From positions 124,001-188,000 of the forward strand of contig NZ_JAJGNJ010000008.1 of NCBI RefSeq assembly GCF_020781835.1: a stretch of 64,000 bases of DNA, given 5' to 3'. This DNA comes from Microbacterium testaceum (lineage in GTDB: Bacteria; Actinomycetota; Actinomycetes; Actinomycetales; Microbacteriaceae). This document shows positions 52,144 to 60,166 of this stretch, piece by piece; position 1 is the first letter of the stretch, and every line of letters begins with the position of its first letter. Below the pieces are notes generated by a model. It was not told where the DNA came from. It saw only the letters and a list, made by a program, of their open reading frames with translations, and made no database searches. The position numbers and the translations under genes are program-made.

Positions 52144-52455
52144 TCACCGCACGCCGGCCCGCGGCGGCTCGACGGTCCAGCCCAGCCGCTCCAGCGCGGT
52201 GTGCAGGCGACGCGCCTGCGCCCACGCGACCTCGCCGGAGACGTCGGAGTACACGTCGATCGCGAACGGCGGGGGGTCGGCGAACTTCGGGATCTCGACC
52301 TCGGCCCAGGCATGGGGAGCGAGCCACACCCGCGGATGCGACGTGCCGGCGTCGTCGACCCCGCCGTCGGCCGCGAACGCGATGACGTCGAGGGCGTCGA
52401 TCTTGGTGATGGGCATGTCGACGACGAGGGTCACGGCGTGGAGTTCTTCGGTCAT
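52144..52455 (-). CDS. Hypothetical protein, 103 residues
   Basis: Not recognised. A soluble protein without cysteines; it begins MTEELHAVTLVVDMPITKID and has PRVWLAPHAWAEVEIPKFAD and a C-terminal helix AQARRLHTALERLGW. The start ATG is followed by normal codon use. It lies 16 nt upstream of the response regulator gene on the same strand, so may be co-transcribed. Function unknown. Confidence 0.7.
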   Translation of the reverse strand: MTEELHAVTLVVDMPITKIDALDVIAFAADGGVDDAGTSHPRVWLAPHAWAEVEIPKFADPPPFAIDVYSDVSGEVAWAQARRLHTALERLGWTVEPPRAGVR

Positions 52456-52533
52456 CGGGCACCTCCCGCGATCATCCTCACACGTGCGCCCCTGCCCGGG
52501 CGGGGAACGCGTCCCAGGACTACCCTCGACCGC

Positions 52534-53247
52534 ATGCGTTCCCCCCGCGACGACCTCCGGACCCTCGTCGACGGCAGCACGGGCGAGATGTTCGCGGAGC
52601 TCCGCGCGCTGCCCGTCGACGGCGGCGCCCGCGACGCCGCGGTGCTCATCCTCTTCGGAACCCTGGATGCCGTGCCCAGCGTCCACACCGCACGCGCGGT
52701 CCCGTCCGACCTCGACGTGCTCCTGCTCTCCCGCGCCGACACCCTGCGCGCACATCCCGGACAGGTGGCGTTCCCCGGCGGACGCGTCGACCCGGACGAC
52801 GCCGGACCCGTCGATGCCGCGCTCCGCGAGGCGCAGGAGGAGACGGGCCTCGATCCCGCGGGCGTCGGCGTGATCGGGACGCTGCCGCGTGTGCCGCTGG
52901 CCTACTCGCGCCACGTCGTCACCCCGGTCGTCGCGTGGTGGGAGCGACCGACCCCCGTGCGCGCGGTGGATGCCGCGGAGTCCGCCGCCGTATTCCGCGC
53001 CCCCGTCGCCGACCTCGTCGATCCGGCCCGGCGCGGAGTCACCACGATCCGCCGCGACGGCCGGGAGTGGCGCGGCCCCGCGTTCGTCGTGCCGCACGCG
53101 GCCGGGATCCACGTGGTGTGGGGCTTCACCGCGATGCTGCTGAACGGCATGTTCGACCGTCTGGGGTGGACGGAGCCGTGGGATCGGACGCGCGAGATCG
53201 CCCTGCCCGTGGTGAGCGCCCCTCCTCCCCGGGCATCCGACCTCTAG
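52534..53247 (+). CDS. NUDIX hydrolase (CoA pyrophosphatase type)
   Basis: Likely cleaves coenzyme A and its esters to phosphopantetheine and 3',5'-ADP. The 237 residues include the CoA-specific element LSRADTLRAHPGQVAFPGG and the NUDIX box GRVDPDDAGPVDAALREAQ followed by EETGL. An unusual point is Asp at the first acidic site of the box (GRVDPDD). TACCCT (52521-52526) ends 7 nt before the ATG, a leaderless promoter. Confidence 0.9.
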   Translation: MRSPRDDLRTLVDGSTGEMFAELRALPVDGGARDAAVLILFGTLDAVPSVHTARAVPSDLDVLLLSRADTLRAHPGQVAFPGGRVDPDDAGPVDAALREAQEETGLDPAGVGVIGTLPRVPLAYSRHVVTPVVAWWERPTPVRAVDAAESAAVFRAPVADLVDPARRGVTTIRRDGREWRGPAFVVPHAAGIHVVWGFTAMLLNGMFDRLGWTEPWDRTREIALPVVSAPPPRASDL

Positions 53248-53310
53248 CCTTTTCCTTTCCGTTCGTCATCCCGCACTCCCGCGCCCCCGGAGGTCGCTAG
53301 CGTGGGGATC

Positions 53311-54990
53311 GTGACTGCTCCCGTTGATCCCACCACCACGTCCGCCTGGACCCGCCTCACGGCCCTGCGCGAGAGCTTCGACCCCGATCTGCGCGCATGG
53401 TTCGCCGCCGACCCCGGTCGCGTCGACCGCTTCACGCGCACGGTCGGCGACCTGCACGTCGACCTCTCGAAGAACCTCGTCACGCCAGAGATCCTCGAGG
53501 CCCTCGTGGCGCTCGCCGACGAGACGGGCGTGCGCGAGCGGTTCGCCGAGATGCTCCGCGGCGTCCACCTCAACACGTCCGAGGATCGCGCGGTCCTGCA
53601 CACCGCGCTGCGTCGTCCCGCGGACGCCACGCCCGCGCTGCACGTCGACGGTCAGGACGTCGATCACGACGTGCAGGCCGTCCTGTCCGCGATGTCGGAG
53701 TTCGCCGATCGCGTGCGCAGCGGCGAATGGCGGGGTGTCACCGGCAAGAAGGTCACGCACGTCGTCAACATCGGCATCGGCGGATCCGATCTCGGTCCCG
53801 TGATGGTCTACGAGGCGCTGAAGCCGTCGGCGGATGCCGGCATCCAGGCCCGGTTCGTCAGCAACATCGACCCGACCGACATCGCCGAGAAGACGGCCGA
53901 CCTCGACCCCGAGACGACGCTCTTCATCGTCGCGTCGAAGACCTTCACGACGCTCGAGACCCTCACCAACGCGCGGCTCGCGCGCGACTGGCTGTGGGCG
54001 GGGCTCGCCGGGGCGGGCGCGATCGACGACAGCGACGCGGCCCGGGTCGACGCGGTCGCCCACCACTTCGTCGCCGTGTCCACGGCGCTCGACAAGGTCG
54101 AAGCCTTCGGCATCGACCCCACCAACGCGTTCGGCTTCTGGGACTGGGTCGGCGGTCGGTACTCCGTCGACTCGGCGATCGGGCTCTCCCTCATGATTGC
54201 CTTCGGCCCCGCGGCGTTCCGCGAACTGCTGAGCGGCTTCCACGCCGTCGACCTGCACGTCGCGACCACCCCCGTCGAGCAGAACGTCCCCGTCCTCATG
54301 GGCCTGCTGAACGTCTGGTACACGAACTTCCTCGGCGCGCAGTCGCACGCGGTGCTGCCGTACGCGCAGCAGCTGAGCCGCTTCGCCGCGTACCTCCAGC
54401 AGCTCACGATGGAGTCGAACGGCAAGTCCGTGCGCTGGGACGGTTCGCCGGTCACGACCGACACGGGCGAGATCTTCTGGGGCGAGCCCGGGACGAACGG
54501 CCAGCACGCCTTCTACCAGCTCATCCACCAGGGGACGCGCCTCATCCCCGCGGACTTCATCGCTTTCGTGAACCCCGCCTACCCGCTCGCCGATGGCGGC
54601 CGTGACGTGCACGGCTTGTTCCTCGCGAACTTCCTCGCCCAGACCAAGGCCCTGGCCTTCGGCAAGACGGCCGAAGAAGTGGAGGCTGAGGGGACCACGG
54701 GTGCGCTCGTGGCCGCTCGCACCTTCCCCGGCAACCGGCCGACGACCTCGATCTTCGCCCCGGCGCTGACCCCGGCGGTGCTGGGCCAGTTGATCGCGCT
54801 GTACGAGCACATCACTTTCACGCAGGGCACGATCTGGGGCATCAACTCCTTCGACCAGTGGGGCGTCGAACTCGGCAAGCAGCTCGCGCTGCAGATCGCG
54901 CCCGCGATCGAGGGCGATGATGACGCTCTCGCGTCTCAGGATGCCTCCACCGCGGCGCTGCTGAGCTACTACCGCGCGCACCGGGCATGA
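53311..54990 (+). CDS. pgi: Glucose-6-phosphate isomerase
   Basis: Interconverts glucose-6-phosphate and fructose-6-phosphate. The 559 residues match the long-form family: [90 protein letters not shown] and [19 protein letters not shown] 53311 is chosen because TAGCGT (53298-53303) ends 7 nt upstream, predicting a message starting at that GTG. GTG 53302 lies 8 nt after GGAGG and would add three residues, but overlaps the -10. Confidence 0.95.
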   Translation: MTAPVDPTTTSAWTRLTALRESFDPDLRAWFAADPGRVDRFTRTVGDLHVDLSKNLVTPEILEALVALADETGVRERFAEMLRGVHLNTSEDRAVLHTALRRPADATPALHVDGQDVDHDVQAVLSAMSEFADRVRSGEWRGVTGKKVTHVVNIGIGGSDLGPVMVYEALKPSADAGIQARFVSNIDPTDIAEKTADLDPETTLFIVASKTFTTLETLTNARLARDWLWAGLAGAGAIDDSDAARVDAVAHHFVAVSTALDKVEAFGIDPTNAFGFWDWVGGRYSVDSAIGLSLMIAFGPAAFRELLSGFHAVDLHVATTPVEQNVPVLMGLLNVWYTNFLGAQSHAVLPYAQQLSRFAAYLQQLTMESNGKSVRWDGSPVTTDTGEIFWGEPGTNGQHAFYQLIHQGTRLIPADFIAFVNPAYPLADGGRDVHGLFLANFLAQTKALAFGKTAEEVEAEGTTGALVAARTFPGNRPTTSIFAPALTPAVLGQLIALYEHITFTQGTIWGINSFDQWGVELGKQLALQIAPAIEGDDDALASQDASTAALLSYYRAHRA

Positions 54991-55035
54991 CGGTCTCGCC
55001 GCGCGCGGGCCGCGATCACCGCCTCTGAACGCACA

Positions 55036-55081
55036 CGAGCGGGCCGATGAGCGAGATTTTTCTCGCCTGTCGGCCCGTTCG
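55036..55081 (+). terminator. Hairpin terminator after pgi
   Basis: A long imperfect stem: outer CGAGCGGGCCGA/TCGGCCCGTTCG (one mismatch) and inner GCGAGA/TCTCGC with a T-rich loop. It starts 46 nt after the pgi stop. Confidence 0.7.
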
Positions 55082-55391
55082 TCGTTCGCGCGGCGGAGAC
55101 GACTCTCAGCGACGGGGGGTCGTCGCGGTCCCGTATATCCGGACATTCGTTAATTCCTGATCAGGGCGGCTATTTGCGACGCGCCCTTCGACGTGCCACA
55201 TGGTCGGCGGTCCGTCGTGCGGGGGTCGCTCCGAGTCCGCGGTCGCGTCAGCGGCACTCACGGGGCTTTCAGGTAACGAAGAGATAACGCTCAGAACGGA
55301 GCCACACACTCGGGGACTCGTGTCGACCCGACGGCACGGCTTCCGCGCTCGTACCCGACGAGACGCGCCCCCGACGAAAGACTCACCCGTT
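55082..55391 (+). other. Intergenic leader of the first transglycosylase gene
   Basis: About 310 bp without a convincing gene. It holds a GTAACG/ATAACG direct repeat (55273-55289) and presumably the promoter. An in-frame GTG at 55320 offers a longer start for the next gene. I compared it with the ydaO/c-di-AMP riboswitch pattern common before such genes and saw no match. Confidence 0.5.
55273..55289 (+). promoter_or_regulatory. Direct repeat resembling MtrA-type sites
   Basis: GTAACG (55273-55278) and ATAACG (55284-55289) are spaced 11 bp apart, one helical turn. GTAAC-like direct repeats of this kind are bound by MtrA, which controls peptidoglycan hydrolase genes in other actinobacteria. 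It lies 103 bp before the start of a transglycosylase-like gene. Confidence 0.4.
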
Positions 55392-56300
55392 TTGCTGCGT
55401 TCCGATCTCAAGCTCCGCCACGTCCACCACGCCCGCCGTTCCCTCGCCGCCGCCGCCACATGCGCCGGCGTCGCGCTGGGCATCGTAGCCACGACCGGAC
55501 TGGCCGCGGCCGCACCAGTCTCGCTCCCGGATGCTGCGGCATCCTCGTTCTCGGCACCCGCGTTCCGCACGGTCCCGGTCACCGGTGCGGCGACGCTGGA
55601 AGGCGTGGTCGGAGACGCCGATTCCGCACGGTCACGCGCGCAGGCGACGCTGACGGAGGCCGCGACCATCGAGTCCGACATCGCGCAGGCCGGACTCCCG
55701 CTGGCGGTCGGCGACACCACGGTCGACACCTCCGCGCTGGAGGCCGCGGCCGACCGGCTGTCGGCATCCGATCTCCTTCCGGTCGTGTTGGTTCCCGCCC
55801 TCAGTCAGAACGTGGCGACCGAGACGGAGCGCGTCGCCGACCGCGTCGTCGAGTTGCGCGACAGTCTCAACGACGCGGTGGCCGCCAAGGCGGAGGCCGA
55901 CGCCGCCGCCGAGGCGAAGCGCCAGGCCGAGGCCGCGGCCGCGGCTGAGGCCCAGCGTCAGAAGGAGGCGGCCGAGGCGCTCGCGCGAGTCAACACTCCG
56001 GAGGGGGCGAAGGAGTTCGCCGCGGCCTTCGCGGCCGAGCAGTACGGCTGGGGCGCGGACCAGTTCTCCTGCCTGGAATCGCTGTGGACCAAGGAGTCGG
56101 GGTGGAACTACCAGGCCTACAACCCCAGCGGTGCCACGGGCATCCCGCAATCGCTTCCCGGGAGCAAGATGGCCACGTTCGGCGACGACTGGCAGAACAA
56201 CGCCGCGACACAGATCAAGTGGGGACTGGACTACATCTCACGCGGCTACGGAACCCCCTGCTCGGCGTGGGGTCACTCGCAGGCGAACAACTGGTATTGA
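55392..56300 (+). CDS. Secreted lytic transglycosylase-like protein 1
   Basis: Exported cell-wall protein of 302 residues. A signal peptide (SLAAAATCAGVALGIVATTG, cut near AAAAP) is followed by an Ala-rich domain, a coiled coil rich in Ala/Glu/Lys/Arg (about 170-205), and a C-terminal SLT-like domain: YGWGADQFSCLESLWTKESG, AYNPSGATGIPQSLPGSKM and CSAWGHSQANNWY, with one cysteine pair. The Glu of KESGW is the likely catalytic acid. TTG 55392 is chosen: the paralogue at 58980-59966 begins ATG-CGC-TCT-GAT at the equivalent place. GTG 55320 is an alternative. Confidence 0.85.
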   Translation: MLRSDLKLRHVHHARRSLAAAATCAGVALGIVATTGLAAAAPVSLPDAAASSFSAPAFRTVPVTGAATLEGVVGDADSARSRAQATLTEAATIESDIAQAGLPLAVGDTTVDTSALEAAADRLSASDLLPVVLVPALSQNVATETERVADRVVELRDSLNDAVAAKAEADAAAEAKRQAEAAAAAEAQRQKEAAEALARVNTPEGAKEFAAAFAAEQYGWGADQFSCLESLWTKESGWNYQAYNPSGATGIPQSLPGSKMATFGDDWQNNAATQIKWGLDYISRGYGTPCSAWGHSQANNWY

Positions 56301-56326
56301 TCCCGAATTCCCAGCCCGCGCCCCGC

Positions 56327-56356
56327 TCCAGCGATATATCGTTGTATATCGCTGGA
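56327..56356. promoter_or_regulatory. PadR-type operator, perfect 12-bp inverted repeat
   Basis: TCCAGCGATATA (56327-56338) and TATATCGCTGGA (56345-56356) are exact reverse complements around TCGTTG. AT-rich ATATC dyads like this are typical PadR targets. It lies 32 bp before the padR start and fits autorepression. Confidence 0.75.
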
Positions 56357-56388
56357 CCCATCCGGGGTCCGCTTTTCGGGAGGTCATC

Positions 56389-56967
56389 ATGAGTGGTTCG
56401 TTCCTGGGAGATGCTTTCGGCGCTCGTGGCGGCGCCGGCGGTCAGGGTTGGCCGATGTCGAACATCCTCGACGCGATGGAGCAGCTGCGCGCGCAGTTCG
56501 AGCAGAAGACATCGGGTGGTTCGCGCATGAACAAGGGGGACGTGCGCTCCGCCGTTCTCTCGCTGCTGCTGGAGCAGCCCATGCACGGGTATCAGATCAT
56601 CCGCGAGATCGAGGAGCGCAGCGGCGGCACGTGGAAGCCGAGTCCCGGTTCGGTGTACCCCACGCTGCAGTTGCTCACCGACGAGGGCCTTGTCCGCGCG
56701 GAGGAGTCCGGCGGTCGCAAGACGTACTCGCTCACCGAAGAGGGACGAGCCGCCGCCGGCGACGAGACCACCGAGCGCACCGCGCCCTGGGAGTCGGCGA
56801 CGACCCGCGACAGCGGCCGCATGACGGCACTGCCGAAGGCCGGCGTCGAGCTCGCGCAGGCGGCGGCACAGGTGGCTCGGACGGGCAACAAGGAGCAGAT
56901 CGCGGAGGCCGTGGAGATCCTCGACGACGCCCGCCGTAAGCTCTACGCCATCCTCGCCCAGAGCTGA
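56389..56967 (+). CDS. PadR-family transcriptional regulator
   Basis: The 192 residues have a Gly-rich N-terminal extension of about 45 residues, then the PadR winged helix: DVRSAVLSLLLEQPMHGYQI, IREIEERSGGTWKPSPGSVY, PTLQLLTDEGLVRAEE and a C-terminal helix (AVEILDDARRKLYAIL) for dimerisation. GGGAGG lies 6 nt before the ATG. A palindrome upstream suggests autoregulation, and the AarF gene 52 bp downstream is probably co-transcribed. The ligand is unknown. Confidence 0.9.
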   Translation: MSGSFLGDAFGARGGAGGQGWPMSNILDAMEQLRAQFEQKTSGGSRMNKGDVRSAVLSLLLEQPMHGYQIIREIEERSGGTWKPSPGSVYPTLQLLTDEGLVRAEESGGRKTYSLTEEGRAAAGDETTERTAPWESATTRDSGRMTALPKAGVELAQAAAQVARTGNKEQIAEAVEILDDARRKLYAILAQS

Positions 56968-57019
56968 GGGTGCCCGAGCCCGACGGCAGTCGCCGGGGCA
57001 TCGGCATCCCGGAGATCCG

Positions 57020-58717
57020 ATGACCGACGACGCCCTCATGCGCGCCCGCTACCGGCGCATCACGCGCTTCGCCGCGCGTTACCTCGTCCAGGCCTGGTGG
57101 TACGAGCTGTTCCTTCCCAGGTTCGGCCTCGAGCGCATCTCCGCCCGAGGCCGAACCCGCCGACTGCAGCTGATCGCCCGTCGCTTCCACGCGCTGGCGA
57201 TCGACCTCGGCGGTCTGATGATCAAGGTCGGGCAGTTCATGTCCTCCCGGCTCGACGTGCTCCCGCCGGTCATCACGAAGGAGCTCGAGGGCCTGCAGGA
57301 CGAGGTGCCGTCGGTGCCGTTCGCGCAGATGCGGGCGCGAGCGGAGGAGGAGCTCGGGATGCCGTTGGAGCGCGCGTTCGCGAGCGTCGACGAGCGACCG
57401 CTCGCGGCCGCCTCGCTCGGGCAGGCGCACCGCGCCATCCTCACCGACGCGCTCGCGGAGGACACGGGTCTGCGCGAGGTCGTCGTCAAGATCCAGCGCC
57501 CCGGCATCGACAGGATCGTCGACGTCGATCTTCGTGCCCTGCGCAAGGTCGGCGGATGGCTCAGTCGCGTCGCACTCGTGCGCGATCGCGTCGACATGCC
57601 CGCGCTGGTGGAGGAGTTCGCCGCGACGAGCCTGGAGGAGATCGACTATCTCCACGAGGCCGCGAACTCCGAGCGGTTCGCCCAGGAGTTCGGCGGCGAT
57701 GCGGGAGTCGCGGTGCCGGGCGTCGTGTGGGAGCGCACGACCCGCCGACTGCTCACGCTGCAGGATGTCACCGCGATCAAGATCAACGACGTCGAAGCCC
57801 TGCGCGCGGCGGGAATCGACCCGACCGAGGTGGCGACGCGCTTCGCGGGCGTGATGTTCGATCAGCTCTTCGACGACGGGTTCTTCCACGCCGACCCGCA
57901 CCCGGGGAACGTCTTCGTGACGCCGATTTCCGGATCGACGGATGCCGGCTCCCCGGCCTGGCGGTTCACCTTCATCGATTTCGGGATGATGGGCGAGGTG
58001 CCGCCCACTCTCCGCCGCGGTCTTCGCCGGGTTCTCATCGCCGCCGCTTCACGCGACGGGAAGGGCCTCGTCGAGGGCATTCGCGACGTGGGTGTGCTTC
58101 TGCCGTCCGCCGACACGGTTCAACTCGAACGCGCGATGACGCAACTGTTCTCGCGCTTCGGCGGTATGGGGTTCGCCGAACTGCAGGAAGTCGATCCGCG
58201 CGAGTTCCGAGCCTTCGCCGTCGAGTTCGGCGACGTGGTGCGCGCCCTTCCGTTCCAACTGCCCGAGAACTTCCTCCTCATCGTGCGCGCCATGTCGCTG
58301 ACCAGCGGGATGTGCAGCGCGCTGGATCCGGCCTTCAACATCTGGGACGCCGTCGAGCCCTATGCCCAGCGCCTCATCCGCGAGGAGAGCGGCAACACCG
58401 TTCACGCGCTGGCCAGAGAGGCCGCGTCCGTCGCCGCGCTGACCGCCCGCCTGCCACGACGGCTCGATGCCCTCATCGACCGGGTCGAGGAGGGGGGCGT
58501 CTCCGCCCAGGTGCCACGGGTCGAGCGCCGTCTGCGCGACCTGGAGCGCATGATGCGTCGGGTCGTCTCGGCGGTGCTGTTCACGGGACTTCTCCTCGGC
58601 GGCATCCTGCTGCAGGCGGAGCAGGCGTTCCTCGGCACGCTCCTGATGGTCGTGTCGATCGGGCCCTTGGCTCACGCGCTCCTCGCGGGGCTGATCGCGC
58701 GGCGCAGCGGTCGGTGA
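57020..58717 (+). CDS. AarF/UbiB-family atypical kinase
   Basis: ADCK/UbiB-like ATPase of 565 residues. Family motifs are present: KxGQ in LMIKVGQFMSSRLDVLP, the Ala-rich loop LAAASLGQAHRA, VVKIQRPGI, EIDYLHEAANSERF, the catalytic FFHADPHPGNVFV and DFG in FIDFGMMGEV. Two C-terminal membrane helices (VLFTGLLLGGILLQ; LLMVVSIGPLAHALLAGLI) anchor it. The UbiB homologues support quinone synthesis; in this menaquinone-using lineage the lipid substrate is unknown. Confidence 0.93.
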   Translation: MTDDALMRARYRRITRFAARYLVQAWWYELFLPRFGLERISARGRTRRLQLIARRFHALAIDLGGLMIKVGQFMSSRLDVLPPVITKELEGLQDEVPSVPFAQMRARAEEELGMPLERAFASVDERPLAAASLGQAHRAILTDALAEDTGLREVVVKIQRPGIDRIVDVDLRALRKVGGWLSRVALVRDRVDMPALVEEFAATSLEEIDYLHEAANSERFAQEFGGDAGVAVPGVVWERTTRRLLTLQDVTAIKINDVEALRAAGIDPTEVATRFAGVMFDQLFDDGFFHADPHPGNVFVTPISGSTDAGSPAWRFTFIDFGMMGEVPPTLRRGLRRVLIAAASRDGKGLVEGIRDVGVLLPSADTVQLERAMTQLFSRFGGMGFAELQEVDPREFRAFAVEFGDVVRALPFQLPENFLLIVRAMSLTSGMCSALDPAFNIWDAVEPYAQRLIREESGNTVHALAREAASVAALTARLPRRLDALIDRVEEGGVSAQVPRVERRLRDLERMMRRVVSAVLFTGLLLGGILLQAEQAFLGTLLMVVSIGPLAHALLAGLIARRSGR

Positions 58718-58916
58718 CCATCGGCCGCCGCCGCCCGCGAGGCGACGCGCGGTCCGCGGATGACGAGCCAGGACGCCGGATGCCGATGATCACCCCGGTG
58801 ACACCGGCCCGGACACGGGGGAGAACCTCCCGCACCGGTGCGGCCTGAACCGTCCGGCAGCCCGGCCACGACGTCCGGGCCGCCACGGACGTTCTCCGCA
58901 CGCGTGCGCCGTCCAC

Positions 58917-58977
58917 CCGAAGGAACACCGAAGCGCCGTACCGGGGGTCCCGGCACGGCGCTTCGGTGTTCCTTCGG
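58917..58977. terminator. Very long hairpin between aarF and transglycosylase 2
   Basis: CCGAAGGAACACCGAAGCGC and its near-perfect complement GCGCTTCGGTGTTCCTTCGG form the outer 20 bp of a stem of about 28 bp with one or two mismatches. It lies 3 nt past the stop of the minus-strand gene and 200 nt after aarF, so it mainly serves the former. Confidence 0.85.
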
Positions 58978-58979
58978 GG

Positions 58980-59966
58980 TCAGTACCACCCGACGGACTG
59001 CGAGTGCCCCCACGCCCCGCACGGACTGCCGTAGCGACCCGAGATGTACCCGAGTCCCCACGAGATCTGCGTCGCTGCGTTGGTCTCCCAGTCGGCACCC
59101 GCGGACGACATCTTGCTGCCGGGCAGGGCCTGGGGGATGCCGTACGCACCGCTCCCGGAGTTGTAGGCGCGGTAGTTCCAGCCCGACTCCTTGTTCCAGA
59201 GCGACACGAGGCACGAGAACTGATCGTCGCCCCAGCCGAAGCCGGCGAGCATCCCGCGCGCCGTGGCCTGGGCGCCCCCGGGGCTGTTGTCCCCGGAGCC
59301 ACCGCCGCCCGTCGGGGCGGCGGGCCGTGCGACGGGTGCGGACGATGATCCACCCGTCGAGGATGTCGCCCGCGCGGAGGCGGCTTCCTCCTCGGCCTTC
59401 GCGCGGGCGGCGGCCTCGGCCTCCTGACGCGCCTTCTCGGCGGCTTCCTCAGCCTGCTTCTTGGCCACGGCGGCGTCGAGGCTGCCGCGCAGTTCGGCGA
59501 CCCGCTGGTCCACGGCGGACGCGGCCTCCGTCACCTCAGCGGTGAACTCGGGCAGGAACGTGGCGGGGAGCGACTGCGCGTCCGTGAGGCGCTGAGTCGC
59601 TGCGGCGAGCGCGGTGGTGTCCACCGTGGCGGGCTGTCCGATATCGAGACCGGACGCCGAGATGTCGTTCTGCACCGAGGCCGCGGCTTGTGCGGTGGTG
59701 TCGGCTCCCGACACGGCGGCGCGGGCGGCGATGGCCTCCGGAGCGGCGGTCGTCGCCGGCGCGCTGTACGCGGCAAGACGGAACGAGGCCGACGAGAGGT
59801 CGGTGGGGGAGGCGGCGGATGCCAGGGGTGCGGTGCCCGTGAGGGCGGCTGTCGCGAGCACGCCGACGACGAGGACGCCGGCGGTCAGTGCGGGCCGACG
59901 ACGTGCCCGGCGGGAAGCCAGACGGCGGTCGCGGCGGTTGGAAGGGGGCGTCGAATCAGAGCGCAT
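58980..59966 (-). CDS. Secreted lytic transglycosylase-like protein 2
   Basis: Paralogue of the 55.4-56.3 kb gene, 328 residues: signal peptide (ALTAGVLVVGVLATAALTG), Ala-rich domain, coiled coil (KQAEEAAEKARQEAEAAARA), a Gly/Pro/Ser linker, and an SLT-like domain FGWGDDQFSCLVSLWNKESG, SGSGAYGIPQALPGSKM and CGAWGHSQSVGWY. The KESGW glutamate and both cysteines are kept. Predicted peptidoglycan hydrolase or resuscitation-promoting-like factor; activity unproven. Confidence 0.88.
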   Translation of the reverse strand: MRSDSTPPSNRRDRRLASRRARRRPALTAGVLVVGVLATAALTGTAPLASAASPTDLSSASFRLAAYSAPATTAAPEAIAARAAVSGADTTAQAAASVQNDISASGLDIGQPATVDTTALAAATQRLTDAQSLPATFLPEFTAEVTEAASAVDQRVAELRGSLDAAVAKKQAEEAAEKARQEAEAAARAKAEEEAASARATSSTGGSSSAPVARPAAPTGGGGSGDNSPGGAQATARGMLAGFGWGDDQFSCLVSLWNKESGWNYRAYNSGSGAYGIPQALPGSKMSSAGADWETNAATQISWGLGYISGRYGSPCGAWGHSQSVGWY

Positions 59967-60166
59967 ATAACCGGTTTCGTGTCAGGGGGACGGCGCGGGT
60001 TTCGCACGTCCGACCCGCGAAAAGCGGGCACGAAACGGGGAGCCTGGCACGCGAGTCTGGACGGAACCTGGGCGGACTGCGTTTTGGGTGGGAGGGAAAA
60101 GGGCTGATCCGTGGCTCATTGGCGGTGGGGTCGGGGCGGCCTCGCGGCGGCCTCGACCCCACCGGC

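Noticed and set aside
53302..53310. GTG 53302 as pgi start
   Set aside because: It has GGAGG upstream, but it overlaps a TAGCGT -10 placed to start the message at GTG 53311. Not fully excluded.
55082..55391. ydaO/c-di-AMP riboswitch before the transglycosylase gene
   Set aside because: Such genes often have one in actinobacteria, but the conserved sequence blocks are not visible here or upstream of the second copy.
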